Shown one piece after another: positions 1 to 8,659 of a stretch of 64,000 bases of DNA. The notes beneath the pieces are model-generated. The model saw only the letters and a program-made list of their open reading frames with translations. It was not told where the DNA came from and did not search any database. Origin of the DNA: Lachnospiraceae bacterium (lineage in GTDB: Bacteria > Bacillota > Clostridia > Lachnospirales > Lachnospiraceae). The position numbers and the translations under genes are program-made. The stretch spans positions 1 through 64,000 of the forward strand of contig JAFUKJ010000017.1 in assembly GCA_017467805.1 (NCBI GenBank). Direction: 5' to 3'. Numbering within the stretch: the stretch's first letter is position 1; the number at the start of each line of letters is the position of its first letter.

Positions 1-2
1 AC

Positions 3-77
3 AATGAACAACGAATCAAAGAAAAACTAGGATGGATGAGTCCAGTGCAATACAGACTCAACCTCTTGGCTGCATAA
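3..77 (+). CDS. C-terminal end of IS3-family transposase (partial)
   Basis: The first 25 codons of the window, in frame 3, read NEQRIKEKLGWMSPVQYRLN and then a short tail ending in TAA at 75-77. The motif RIKEKLGWMSPVQYR is the familiar C-terminus of IS150/IS3-type orfB integrases (DDE recombinases). The rest of the element lies left of the window. The sequence after the stop (about 78-150) should be the right end of the insertion sequence, but the terminal inverted repeat cannot be confirmed without the left end. Confidence 0.75.
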   Translation, partial: NEQRIKEKLGWMSPVQYRLNLLAA

Positions 78-82
78 AAAAT

Positions 83-110
83 GCGTAACAGACATTAAAA
101 TCTGTTACGC
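83..110 (+). terminator. Hairpin after the IS3 transposase
   Basis: GCGTAACAGA (83-92) and TCTGTTACGC (101-110) form a perfect 10-bp stem with an 8-nt loop just after the transposase stop. No strong T-run follows, so it may end transposase transcription or be part of the insertion-sequence end. Confidence 0.45.
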
Positions 111-177
111 AATAAAAGTCTAACTTTTTGGGGTCACATCAGATGAAAGCACTGGCGGTTTTTTCGTTGGAAAAATA

Positions 178-735
178 TTAAAAAATAAAATCCTTGTCAA
201 ACTGTTGTAAAAGCAGCTCTGCAACCTCTTTGGGAGTCTTTTTCATGCCTTCATTTAACCATTCAGACATAAGAAAAAAGATACCGCCAATACAATAAGA
301 GGAAAGCAGCTTATAGCTTTCGTCATCAAGCTTTTGAACGCCTCGAAGGTCTTTTTTTAAGTCGAGAAACATTTGATACATTTCATTGAAAGTATGGGTA
401 AGCCCCTCACTGGTTTTATTGCGAATCAGAACACGAATCAAATCAGCGTTATGATAAATATGAATAAAAACCTTTTCGATATATTGCTGAAATTCCTGCA
501 TATTATTAGGCTTGGTATAAAGAGAGCGAATACTATGATTTAATTCATGCTCTATCTCTGTCAGAATATCTCTAGGGATGTCGTAGTGACGATAAAAGGT
601 AGCGCGGTTGATGCCTGATTCCACGCAAAGCTCCTTCACTGTAATCTTATCTATAGATTTTCCTTCTAATAAATGTAGAAGTCCTTCTCTTAAAAGTCGT
701 TTGGTTAATTTTATTCTTTGATTGTCATTTGGCAT
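178..735 (-). CDS. TetR/AcrR-family transcriptional regulator
   Basis: 185-residue TetR-type repressor. The N-terminal helix-turn-helix is clear at about residues 10-55 (ITVKELCVESGINRATFYRHY), followed by an all-helical ligand/dimer domain ending in a segment with GGIFFLMSEWLNEGMKKTP, as in many Firmicute regulators of the TetR_C_33 kind. An AGGAG site lies upstream of the ATG at 735. The gene is divergent from the acyltransferase/glycosyltransferase operon, and two related inverted-repeat sites in the shared 192-bp region overlap both promoters. It therefore probably represses itself and the envelope operon. The inducer cannot be predicted. Confidence 0.88.
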   Translation of the reverse strand: MPNDNQRIKLTKRLLREGLLHLLEGKSIDKITVKELCVESGINRATFYRHYDIPRDILTEIEHELNHSIRSLYTKPNNMQEFQQYIEKVFIHIYHNADLIRVLIRNKTSEGLTHTFNEMYQMFLDLKKDLRGVQKLDDESYKLLSSYCIGGIFFLMSEWLNEGMKKTPKEVAELLLQQFDKDFIF

Positions 736-765
736 ATCTTCAGACTCCTTTGCATATAATTATAC

Positions 766-793
766 ATTATAACCCGAAATGTCGCATTTGCAA
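766..793 (-). promoter_or_regulatory. Promoter of the TetR gene
   Basis: On the minus strand, TTGCAA (788-793) and TATAAT (766-771) are separated by 16 bp. The left operator-like site (779-798) covers the spacer and -35 box, as expected for autoregulation. Confidence 0.55.
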
Positions 794-838
794 CACATTT
801 GGTTAAACTGATTGTTGTAGATGCGACATGTGTTGCGG
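779..838. promoter_or_regulatory. Paired inverted-repeat operators in divergent promoter region
   Basis: Site 1 (779-798) contains ATGTCGCA and GCAACACAT; site 2 (819-838) contains ATGCGACAT and ATGTGTTGC. Each site is an imperfect palindrome of a TGTCGCA-like half, and the two sites are inverted copies of each other: 779-787 pairs with 821-829 and 790-798 pairs with 828-836. Site 2 lies just upstream of TATAAT at 853-858, over the expected -35 region of the rightward operon. These are the best candidates for binding of the adjacent TetR protein. Confidence 0.55.
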
Positions 839-927
839 TAAAATAATAGCATTATAATAAAGAGAATATGTTAACGAAGAATTAGTAATAAATGCTGTGG
901 CAGGCTTGTCCATGAGGTGAAGTTAAG

Positions 928-1701
928 GTGAGTAAGGAAAAAGTAATATACTACGAGAATGAGCTTGAGGATGAATTTTCAGATTCCAATATCACGCCAA
1001 GAAAGATAGATGGAAGCTATGATTATCGAGGTGGTATCGGACGTTTCTTTGGAAGGTCAGTTTTGTATGATGTCTTTGCATTTCCCATAGCATATACATT
1101 CTTAAAATTGAAATATCATCATAGGATTGTAAATAAGGAATGCTTAAAGAAAGCCAAAAGCACAGGCTTCTTTCTCTATGGAAATCATACGAATGCAATT
1201 GCGGACGCGATGATGCCAATGAGGCTTTGCTATCCGAATAGTGCATATGTAATTGTGCATCCCGATAATGTGTCCATGCCGTTTCTTGGAAAGCTGACAC
1301 CAAGTCTGGGCGCAATTCCACTGCCCGATGATAAGGATGCAATGAGGAATTTTAGTGAGATATTGGAGCATCATGTGAAAAAGAAACGCTGCATTGCAAT
1401 TTACCCAGAGGCACATATATGGCCGTATTACACAAAGATTAGAGAATTCAAAGATAATTCCTTCCGCTATCCTGTGCAGTTTGATGTGCCAGTGTATTGC
1501 TTTACGAATACCTATCAGAGGCGAAAGTATGGGAAAACACCAAGACTTGTTACATATGTGGAAGGACCATTTTATGCAGACAAGACTTTACCTATACGCA
1601 GACAAAGAGAGCAGTTGCGCAATCAGGTACTGGAGACGATGAAGAAATATGCCAAACATAGCAATGTGGAAGTGATTCAGTATAGGAAAAAAGAGGAGTA
1701 G
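928..1701 (+). CDS. Lysophospholipid acyltransferase-like (PlsC fold) protein
   Basis: 257-residue acyltransferase of the PlsC/LPLAT superfamily, expected at the inner face of the membrane and transferring an acyl chain to a hydroxyl of a lipid or glycolipid. The catalytic-type motif is GNHTNAIAD (about 85-93); here the His and Asp are five residues apart rather than the usual four. A second conserved block is IYPEAHIWPY (about 158-167). The start is GTG at 928, chosen because GAGGTGA lies 7 nt upstream. It is first in an operon with two glycosyltransferase genes, and the third gene carries another acyltransferase domain, so a shared glycolipid or cell-envelope polymer is likely. The exact substrate is unknown. 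Confidence 0.8.
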   Translation: MSKEKVIYYENELEDEFSDSNITPRKIDGSYDYRGGIGRFFGRSVLYDVFAFPIAYTFLKLKYHHRIVNKECLKKAKSTGFFLYGNHTNAIADAMMPMRLCYPNSAYVIVHPDNVSMPFLGKLTPSLGAIPLPDDKDAMRNFSEILEHHVKKKRCIAIYPEAHIWPYYTKIREFKDNSFRYPVQFDVPVYCFTNTYQRRKYGKTPRLVTYVEGPFYADKTLPIRRQREQLRNQVLETMKKYAKHSNVEVIQYRKKEE

Positions 1702-1704
1702 AGC

Positions 1705-2556
1705 ATGAATATTTTATTTTCAGGAAATGATAATGTATTTGATGGAATATTAACATGCCTGCTCTCTGTGTTTAAGCGGACAAAGGCGCAGGAGGCATTT
1801 ACAGTTTATGTATTGACTATGGATGTATCTCGAATCAAGCCAGAATATATTCCGATTAGTGATGAGAAAATTGCATTTCTGGAGAGTGTAGCAAAACAGT
1901 ATCATCCTCAAAATCGTATTATTAAGATAGATGTTACGACGCTTTACGAAGAAGAGTTTGGCAATTGCCCGAATGAACAATGCTATTGTTCGCCATATAC
2001 ACTGCTTCGATTGTTCATAGACAAGATTTCCGAGATACCCGATAAGATTTTATATCTTGATGTGGATATCATGTTTAATAGAGAAATAGAACTGTTATAT
2101 GATACGGATATTACGGGCTATGAGTATGCAGCAGCACGGGACCATTACGGTAAGTATCTGATTCATCCGAATTACATCAATGCGGGTGTATTGCTGTTTA
2201 ATATGAAAATGGCAAGGGAGACGGGCTTGTTTGAAAAGGCAAGAAAGCTGATTAAGACAAAAAAGCTTTTATTTGCCGACCAAAGTGCAATTTACAGAAG
2301 TACAACGCGCAAGAAGATGCTGCCGCAAAGATTTAATGACCAGAAGTTTTTACATATCCATACAGTGGTTAGGCATTTTTCAAAGAGGTTATTTTATTTG
2401 CCATATCCACATACGGATAATATTAAACAATGGCATGTAAGTAAGATACATTCGGTATTTCATTATGAGCAGTTTGATGATGTGTTATATGAATATATTT
2501 ATTTGAGGGAGAAGTATCGTCATGAAAGCAAAGCTAAGTTTGAGAAAAAATCATAG
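1705..2556 (+). CDS. Glycosyltransferase family 8 protein
   Basis: 283-residue GT8-type sugar transferase (retaining, GT-A fold), likely using a UDP-sugar with Mn2+. It shows the N-terminal fold entry and the metal-binding DxD in ILYLDVDIMFN (about residues 117-125), then NYINAGVLLFN, typical of the family, and a C-terminal HYEQF segment. Its ribosome binding site is inside the end of the acyltransferase gene, 3 bp upstream, and its 3' end overlaps the next gene by 35 bp, so the three genes are translationally coupled. Acceptor and donor are unknown. Confidence 0.88.
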   Translation: MNILFSGNDNVFDGILTCLLSVFKRTKAQEAFTVYVLTMDVSRIKPEYIPISDEKIAFLESVAKQYHPQNRIIKIDVTTLYEEEFGNCPNEQCYCSPYTLLRLFIDKISEIPDKILYLDVDIMFNREIELLYDTDITGYEYAAARDHYGKYLIHPNYINAGVLLFNMKMARETGLFEKARKLIKTKKLLFADQSAIYRSTTRKKMLPQRFNDQKFLHIHTVVRHFSKRLFYLPYPHTDNIKQWHVSKIHSVFHYEQFDDVLYEYIYLREKYRHESKAKFEKKS

Positions 2557-4315
2557 GATAATTCCCATTTTTCTGGCAGCAGATGATAAGTATGTTAAGT
2601 ATATGATGGTAACGATGAAGTCTATCATAGAGAATACAGATATGAAGCATGAGTATAGATTATATGTGCTTCATATGGATATTACGTTGGAAAATCAGAT
2701 AAGAGTTAAGAAGCTGGAAACTGCCAATTGTAAAATCTTTTTTGTAGATGTTTCAGATGAGATGAAAAAGATTTCCAAGAAGATAGCACTTAGAGATTAC
2801 TATACATCGACCACATATTATCGTCTCTTTATTGCAGATATGTTTCCAGAGTATAGTAAGGTAGTTTATGTGGATAGTGACACAATTATTCGTGATAATA
2901 TTGCAAATCTATATCAGTATACGTTAGGAGATAACTTTATTGGTGCAGTCAGAGACCAGCTGGTAGTGCAGACAGATATCTATGGCGATTATGTAGAAAA
3001 GGTTTTGGGGATTTCGCGCGGTGCTTATTTCAATGCGGGTGTAGTGCTGATTAATTGTGATAAGTTTAGACGTGAAGGAATGCTGAAGCAATTTATAGAG
3101 CTATTAAATACCTATACCTTTGTAGTGGCTCAGGACCAGGACTATCTGAATATTCTCTGTAAGGGAAGTGTCCTTTGGCTGGACCCAAGATGGAATGTAC
3201 AGATGACAGGAAAGCTTATGTTTGAAGAAGATAAAGCAAAGCTTGTACATTACAATCTTGCCGCAAAGCCTTGGCATTATAAGAATTGCAGACTGGGTGA
3301 GTATTTCTGGCAGTATGCGAAGCAGACACAATCGTATGAGGAGCTTCTGGAGGTTTTGCAGAATTATACTGCGGAGGATGAAGCAAGAGATAAGGCATAC
3401 GGAGATAATCTGTATAATCTTGCGATTGCAGAGATTCAAAAGAGTAACAATTATTATAATATGTTTGGAAATAATGAAGCACCTAAGCTTACCCGTGTAG
3501 AGGTATTAAGACGAATAGAAAAGCTTGAAAGGGCAGGAATCTTTGATAAGGATGTGGAGGATGACCCGCCAGGAAGAGAGCTGCTGCCTCATGAGATTGA
3601 TTATCTGAAACGTAATCTGAATAACAGGCTTCGTGCCAGATATGCTTTCAAGATTGCGCACTGGTTTGCAGATGTGCTGATTCGTAAGAAGCAGTTTGTA
3701 GTAAAGGACATGATAGGGCTGGAGCATTTTGTAGAATTAGAGGGCGGCGCAATTATCACCTGTAATCACTTTAATGCCTTTGACAGCTTTGCAACACAGC
3801 TTGCTTTTGAAAAGGCGAATACGGGAAGACGTAAGCTGTTCCGTGTGATTAGCGAGGCGAATTATACGGCGTTTCCAGGCTTTTATGGATTCCTAATGAG
3901 AAATTGTAATACCCTGCCGCTTAGCTCCAATAAGCTTACGATGAAGAAGTTTATGATGGCGATAAATATGATATTGCAGAAGGGACATTTTATTTTAATC
4001 TATCCTGAGCAGAGCATGTGGTGGAATTATAAAAAGCCAAAGCCATTGAAGAAGGGCGCTTATAACTTTGCAGTATCTAATAAGGTTCCCGTATTACCGT
4101 GCTTTATTACTATGGAGGATACGGATGTCATGGATGCGGATGGTTATCCTGTTCAGGCGTATACCGTGCATGTGGAGACGCCGATTTATCCTGACCCGAA
4201 TAAGAGTAAGGCAGAGAATATAGAGATGATGATGCAGATGAATTATGAGGTGTGGAAGGAGATTTACGAAGAAGTTTATCAGATACCGCTTAAATATTTA
4301 TGTGATGAAAAGTGA
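2522..4315 (+). CDS. Fused GT8 glycosyltransferase and PlsC-type acyltransferase
   Basis: 597-residue two-domain protein. Residues about 12-300 are a second GT8 domain with DxD in VVYVDSDTIIRDN (DSD about 118-120) and YFNAGVVLINCD. Residues about 370-590 are an acyltransferase domain with the regular H-x4-D motif NHFNAFD (about 414-420) and IYPEQSMWWNYKKP near 495. The two halves are joined by a charged linker. The fusion implies that glycosyl transfer and acylation act on the same lipid-linked product. It overlaps the preceding GT8 gene and is followed by a hairpin terminator overlapping its stop. No signal peptide is seen, so it should be cytoplasmic or membrane-peripheral. Confidence 0.88.
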   Translation: MKAKLSLRKNHRIIPIFLAADDKYVKYMMVTMKSIIENTDMKHEYRLYVLHMDITLENQIRVKKLETANCKIFFVDVSDEMKKISKKIALRDYYTSTTYYRLFIADMFPEYSKVVYVDSDTIIRDNIANLYQYTLGDNFIGAVRDQLVVQTDIYGDYVEKVLGISRGAYFNAGVVLINCDKFRREGMLKQFIELLNTYTFVVAQDQDYLNILCKGSVLWLDPRWNVQMTGKLMFEEDKAKLVHYNLAAKPWHYKNCRLGEYFWQYAKQTQSYEELLEVLQNYTAEDEARDKAYGDNLYNLAIAEIQKSNNYYNMFGNNEAPKLTRVEVLRRIEKLERAGIFDKDVEDDPPGRELLPHEIDYLKRNLNNRLRARYAFKIAHWFADVLIRKKQFVVKDMIGLEHFVELEGGAIITCNHFNAFDSFATQLAFEKANTGRRKLFRVISEANYTAFPGFYGFLMRNCNTLPLSSNKLTMKKFMMAINMILQKGHFILIYPEQSMWWNYKKPKPLKKGAYNFAVSNKVPVLPCFITMEDTDVMDADGYPVQAYTVHVETPIYPDPNKSKAENIEMMMQMNYEVWKEIYEEVYQIPLKYLCDEK

Positions 4316-4337
4316 TTGCCGTAAGGTAATCACTTTT
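4311..4337 (+). terminator. Terminator of the acyltransferase/glycosyltransferase operon
   Basis: AGTGATTGCC (4311-4320) pairs with GGTAATCACT (4325-4334) through one G-U pair around a GTAA loop and runs into TTTT. The stop codon of the fusion gene is inside the stem. A TTGACA follows at 4341-4346, but the nearest TATAAT (4376-4381) is 29 bp away, so a promoter for the next gene is not clearly defined. Confidence 0.7.
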
Positions 4338-4411
4338 CTGTTGACAAGGACGAATTAGAGTGTTAAGAACAATACTATAATGTATTTTCTGGGGAAAATT
4401 AGGAGGAGATT

Positions 4412-6244
4412 ATGGAGACACTAAAGTTTGGCTTTCGGTATTGGAAGCGTAATATACCGTTGGCGATATTGACACAGCTTATCAGCTTTGTGGCGATTAT
4501 TGCTGACCTAATGATACCGATGCTTGCAGGTATCCTGCTAAATTATATTATTAAGGGTGAGAAAGTCGAAGAGGGCGCAGGTGGTGTATTTTCCTTTCTG
4601 CTGACAGGAAAATACGGACAGGTACAGACCTTTGAGCTGTTCTATAGTGTGGCGATAACCTATGGTATTTTTGTGTTGGTTCGCATTATTTTGATTTATA
4701 TCAAGAATACCACTAATCAGCACCTTGGACTGAATCTGGAGACCGATTTAAGAGTAGTGACCTTTCATAAGCTGATGGAGTTAGACAGCATGACGGTGTC
4801 TGAGTACAATTCAGGAGAGCTTTTGCAGATTATAGGTAATGATACGATTATGTTTAAGGAAATGTTCTGCCGTATGATTCCGAATATCTGCGATAGTGTT
4901 TTTGTTTTAATCATTACAATCTATCTGCTGTCCACTATTAATCTTTGGTTTATACTGATTCCAATAGCATTGATGCCGTTTTTGATTGTGGCATTGGTAA
5001 GTTTTCGTAAGAAAGCAAAGGAGAATTTTAGAAGGATTCGTGAGTGTGATAGCCGCATGAATCTTACTGTGCAGGAAAATATTGAGGCGGTACGAATTGT
5101 AAGATCATTTACTAATGAAGAGATAGAGCGGGAAAAGTTCAATGCGACCAATCATATGGTGAGAGATACGCATATTAATCAGATTTGGCTGTCGTCTAAA
5201 TTTGAGGTGGTATTTCAGTCCATTAAGCAGATTGCATATATCGGAACGATTGCCATTGGTGCGGTACTGGTAATGCAGGGAAATATGCTGGTGGGCTATA
5301 TTGCAACCTGTTCAGCATATGTTATGAAGATTATGGATCACATTACACAGATTAATAATACGCTGTTCCAGATGCAGCAGCAGATAGTAGCAGGACAGAA
5401 GATGAAGAGCTTTATGGAATATGAGCCAAGGATTCCTGATAATGCATCAAGTGAAATAGTAGCAGAAAACCCTGATATCAGACTGGAGAATGCGTCAGTA
5501 GCCATTGACGGGCAGAAGGTATTAGACAAGATATCTATTGATATTCCGTATGGTAAGAAGCTTGGTATTGTGGGCGGTACGGGAAGCGGCAAGAGTGTAT
5601 TGTTAAAGAGCCTTGTGCGAATTCATGATTTGAGTGAGGGGTTAATTACCATTGATGGTAAAGATATTAAGGATTATAGCTTGAAGAATCTTAGGAACCT
5701 GTATTCTTATGTATTTCAGGATGTGTTCCTGTTTTCCAATACTGTGGATTCCAATATTGCCTATGGAGACCCTGAGGTGGATGAAGAATATGTGATGAAG
5801 GCGGCAATGGACGCACAGGCGCATAATTTTATCACGGCGCTCAGTGATGGATATAAGACAGTAGTTGGTGAACGGGGACTTGGTATTTCGGGCGGCCAGA
5901 AGCAAAGAGTTTCCATAGCGAGGGCACTACTTAAGAATGCTCCTGTTCTGGTGTTCGATGATTCCACCAGCGCATTGAATGTGAATACGGAGAAGAAGCT
6001 ATTAGAAACTGTATATAGCGAATATTCGGAAAAGACAGTTATCATTACCGCACATAGATTGTCATCTGTTGTGGATTGTGACGAGATTATTTATATGAAG
6101 GATGGTGCGATTACAGAGAGAGGAACCTTTGAGCAGCTCATGTCGTTAAATGGGGACTTTGCGCAGGTTTATCGCATTCAGCAGGCACAGCGGCAGCAGG
6201 TGGTTGACTTTGATGCACTGGCAGAGGAAGGTGGGGTGATATAA
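4412..6244 (+). CDS. ABC exporter subunit A (membrane domain plus ATPase, degenerate site)
   Basis: 610-residue half-exporter with an N-terminal six-helix transmembrane domain (about 1-320) and a C-terminal ATPase. Visible motifs are Walker A GGTGSGKS (about 388), an intact signature SGGQ in GLGISGGQKQR (about 493), and Walker B with FDDS in place of DE (about 515), so its catalytic glutamate is replaced by Asp. An H-loop His follows in TAHRLSS. This pattern marks the degenerate-site partner of a heterodimeric type IV exporter (compare YheI/YheH, BmrC/BmrD). Its TAA shares one base with the ATG of the partner. Substrate unknown. Confidence 0.88.
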   Translation: METLKFGFRYWKRNIPLAILTQLISFVAIIADLMIPMLAGILLNYIIKGEKVEEGAGGVFSFLLTGKYGQVQTFELFYSVAITYGIFVLVRIILIYIKNTTNQHLGLNLETDLRVVTFHKLMELDSMTVSEYNSGELLQIIGNDTIMFKEMFCRMIPNICDSVFVLIITIYLLSTINLWFILIPIALMPFLIVALVSFRKKAKENFRRIRECDSRMNLTVQENIEAVRIVRSFTNEEIEREKFNATNHMVRDTHINQIWLSSKFEVVFQSIKQIAYIGTIAIGAVLVMQGNMLVGYIATCSAYVMKIMDHITQINNTLFQMQQQIVAGQKMKSFMEYEPRIPDNASSEIVAENPDIRLENASVAIDGQKVLDKISIDIPYGKKLGIVGGTGSGKSVLLKSLVRIHDLSEGLITIDGKDIKDYSLKNLRNLYSYVFQDVFLFSNTVDSNIAYGDPEVDEEYVMKAAMDAQAHNFITALSDGYKTVVGERGLGISGGQKQRVSIARALLKNAPVLVFDDSTSALNVNTEKKLLETVYSEYSEKTVIITAHRLSSVVDCDEIIYMKDGAITERGTFEQLMSLNGDFAQVYRIQQAQRQQVVDFDALAEEGGVI

Positions 6245-8010
6245 TGGCAAAGAGAAATACATATTTTCAGGATGAGGTAATCGAAAGAAAGATTGATATT
6301 AGGCAGCTAGGAAGAACCTTGCGTTATGTCTTACCTTATAAGCGTGTATTTATGTTGGTGGGCGTACTGATGGTAGTGTCATCTCTTGCGGCGTTAATCC
6401 CTTCGTTGATATTGAAGCGTATTACGGATGTGATAATACCGAAACAGGATTATGCAGGGTTGGTTTATATGGTGCTTAGCATGGTGTTGCTTGCGGTGCT
6501 TGAGATTGGCATCACCTTTGCACATTCAAGACTAATGGGAAAGACAGGGCATTCCATTATTGCAAAGCTTCGTCAGGATATTTTTTATAAGCTGCAGGAG
6601 CTGCCCTTTGATTATTTTGATAACAGACCAAATGGAAAGATAGTAGTTCGTGTTACGGAGTATGTAAATGGTCTGGCGAATTTCTTTACAAACTTTGTCA
6701 TGATGCTGGTTATTTACATTATTAAGATTGTTGTCGTTACGGTGCTGATGCTTACTTTAAGTCCGACACTTACCTTAGTGGTGTTTGCAACAGTAATTCC
6801 TATGATGATTTGTGTATTTGTATTGAGATATACGATTAGGAAGCTCTTTGGTCTTCATAGAGCAAAGGTTTCTAACAGAACAGCTTTTTTAGTAGAATCT
6901 ATTATGGGCGAGAAGATTGTTAAGAATTATAACAGGACGGAGCTGAATGAGGAGATTTACAGAGAAGTTCATAATGCAAGTCTAAAGCATTGGAGGAAGA
7001 TATATCTTAGAAACGAGTTGAATACGCCGATTGTAGAGTTCTTCTGGAATACAGGAACCATATGTCTGTATGGCGTTGCTCTTTCCATGCTATTAAATGG
7101 TGACCCACTGATTAATGTAGGTTTGATGACTACATTTACTGCATATATGTCTCAATTTAGCGGTCCATTGACACAGATTGCTTTTATTATACAGAATCTG
7201 GCGCAGGTAAGCTCTAATTTGGAGCAGGTATTTGATACTATTGATTATCCTGTGACAATTCATGACAATGAGGGAAGTCAGGAGCTTAAGGACGTAGAAG
7301 GAAAGATTGATTTCAACAATGTGACCTTTGCCTATGAGGATGGCGTGAATATCCTTGAAAACTTTAATCTGCATGTAAGAAACGGTGAGACTATAGCGTT
7401 GGTCGGTCCTACTGGAGCAGGTAAGACAACGGTAATTAATATGCTGACCCGATTCTATGATGTACAGGAAGGCTCTGTTATGATAGATGATAAGGATGTG
7501 CGGGATTTGACACTTGCATCATTGCGCCGCGAAGTAGGTGTTCTGATGCAGGATCCATTTATTTTCAAGGGAACGGTTATGGAAAATATCAGATATGGCC
7601 GCCCCGATGCAACAGATGAGGAATGCATTGCAGCAGCGAAGGCGATTTATGCAGACCGTTGTATTGACAGACTTGCCAATGGTTATCAGCATATGCTGGA
7701 TGAACGTGGCGAGGGCTTGTCAGCTGGTGAGAAGCAGCTGATTAGTTTTGCAAGAATTATTTTGAAGAATCCGTCCGTGATTATTCTGGATGAGGCGACC
7801 AGCTCCATTGATACAGAGACAGAGAATCTGATAAAACAGGCATTGGATGTTATCATAAAGGATAAGACTGCATTTATTGTAGCTCACAGACTATCGACCA
7901 TTCGAAACGCTGACAGGATTCTTTATATTGCAGACAAGGGAATTGCCGAGCAGGGAACGCATGAGGAGCTTATGGCTTTAAAGGGTCTCTATTATGCGTT
8001 GAATGTGTAA
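6244..8010 (+). CDS. ABC exporter subunit B (membrane domain plus ATPase)
   Basis: 588-residue partner of the preceding exporter. It has six predicted membrane helices in the first 320 residues and an ATPase with Walker A GPTGAGKTT (about 388), a variant signature LSAGEKQ (about 491) instead of LSGGQ, and canonical Walker B ILDEATSSID (about 514). Together with subunit A this gives one consensus ATP site (subunit B Walker motifs with subunit A SGGQ) and one degenerate site. Whether it exports a lipid precursor made by the upstream operon or an unrelated compound is not shown. Confidence 0.88.
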   Translation: MAKRNTYFQDEVIERKIDIRQLGRTLRYVLPYKRVFMLVGVLMVVSSLAALIPSLILKRITDVIIPKQDYAGLVYMVLSMVLLAVLEIGITFAHSRLMGKTGHSIIAKLRQDIFYKLQELPFDYFDNRPNGKIVVRVTEYVNGLANFFTNFVMMLVIYIIKIVVVTVLMLTLSPTLTLVVFATVIPMMICVFVLRYTIRKLFGLHRAKVSNRTAFLVESIMGEKIVKNYNRTELNEEIYREVHNASLKHWRKIYLRNELNTPIVEFFWNTGTICLYGVALSMLLNGDPLINVGLMTTFTAYMSQFSGPLTQIAFIIQNLAQVSSNLEQVFDTIDYPVTIHDNEGSQELKDVEGKIDFNNVTFAYEDGVNILENFNLHVRNGETIALVGPTGAGKTTVINMLTRFYDVQEGSVMIDDKDVRDLTLASLRREVGVLMQDPFIFKGTVMENIRYGRPDATDEECIAAAKAIYADRCIDRLANGYQHMLDERGEGLSAGEKQLISFARIILKNPSVIILDEATSSIDTETENLIKQALDVIIKDKTAFIVAHRLSTIRNADRILYIADKGIAEQGTHEELMALKGLYYALNV

Positions 8011-8042
8011 TGTTTTAACAGATTTTCGTTAATACTATTCCT

Positions 8043-8570
8043 ATGAGAAGAGGAATAGACTATTATATATTATTGTTTTTTGTCACCTCCTTTATCGGTT
8101 GGATATGGGAGGTGTTACTTTATCTGTTTTGGATGGGAGAATTTATTAATCGGGGTGTATATCATGGCCCATATCTGCCCATCTATGGCTTTGCCTGCGT
8201 AGGAATGTGCCTTTGGCTGAAGAAGTATCGTGGAAGGTGGTTGGCGTCTTTTTTGATTGCGTTAGTGTTCTGTACGATATTGGAGTATATAAGCAGCTGG
8301 TATCTGGAATGGATGTGGGGGTGCCGCTGGTGGGATTATACAGAATATTTTTGCAATATCAATGGAAGAGTGTGCCTTGCGGCATCCCTTGGCTTTGGTA
8401 TTGGCGGTATGCTGTTTAATTGCGTATTCATGAAGTGTTATAACGAGGTGTACGCTCGAATACCGTCAAAGAGCGCAGTGATAAGCAGTGTTGTATTGGT
8501 TTTGATACTTACGATTGATGCTGTTTATAGTGGAATGTATCCCCATATTGGTTATGGAATAGGAGGCTAA
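8043..8570 (+). CDS. PF06541-type putative ABC transporter membrane protein
   Basis: 175-residue integral membrane protein with about five hydrophobic segments. It carries the conserved block NINGRVCLAASLGFGIGG, and an early GWIWEVLLYLF region, seen in the ABC_trans_CmpB / putative ABC-transporter type IV family common in Clostridia. It begins 32 bp after the exporter pair on the same strand and could be cotranscribed. The family has no firm biochemical role. Confidence 0.75.
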   Translation: MRRGIDYYILLFFVTSFIGWIWEVLLYLFWMGEFINRGVYHGPYLPIYGFACVGMCLWLKKYRGRWLASFLIALVFCTILEYISSWYLEWMWGCRWWDYTEYFCNINGRVCLAASLGFGIGGMLFNCVFMKCYNEVYARIPSKSAVISSVVLVLILTIDAVYSGMYPHIGYGIGG

Positions 8571-8624
8571 ATGACAAAAGTTTAGTATCATTAAAATTTT
8601 TGTTTAGAATATGTGAAAAAAGTA

Positions 8625-8653
8625 TTGCATTATGGGTGAACATAACATATAAT
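8625..8653 (+). promoter_or_regulatory. Sigma-A promoter of the hairpin-rich RNA
   Basis: TTGCAT (8625-8630), a 17-bp spacer and TATAAT (8648-8653). Transcription would start near 8660, at the first bases of the structured stretch. No protein-coding gene starts within 500 bp downstream. Confidence 0.75.
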
Positions 8654-8659
8654 AAACAC

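Noticed and set aside
992-1416. Antisense reading frames inside the acyltransferase gene, and similar shadows within other genes
   Set aside because: They lie opposite well-supported genes and lack ribosome sites or family motifs.
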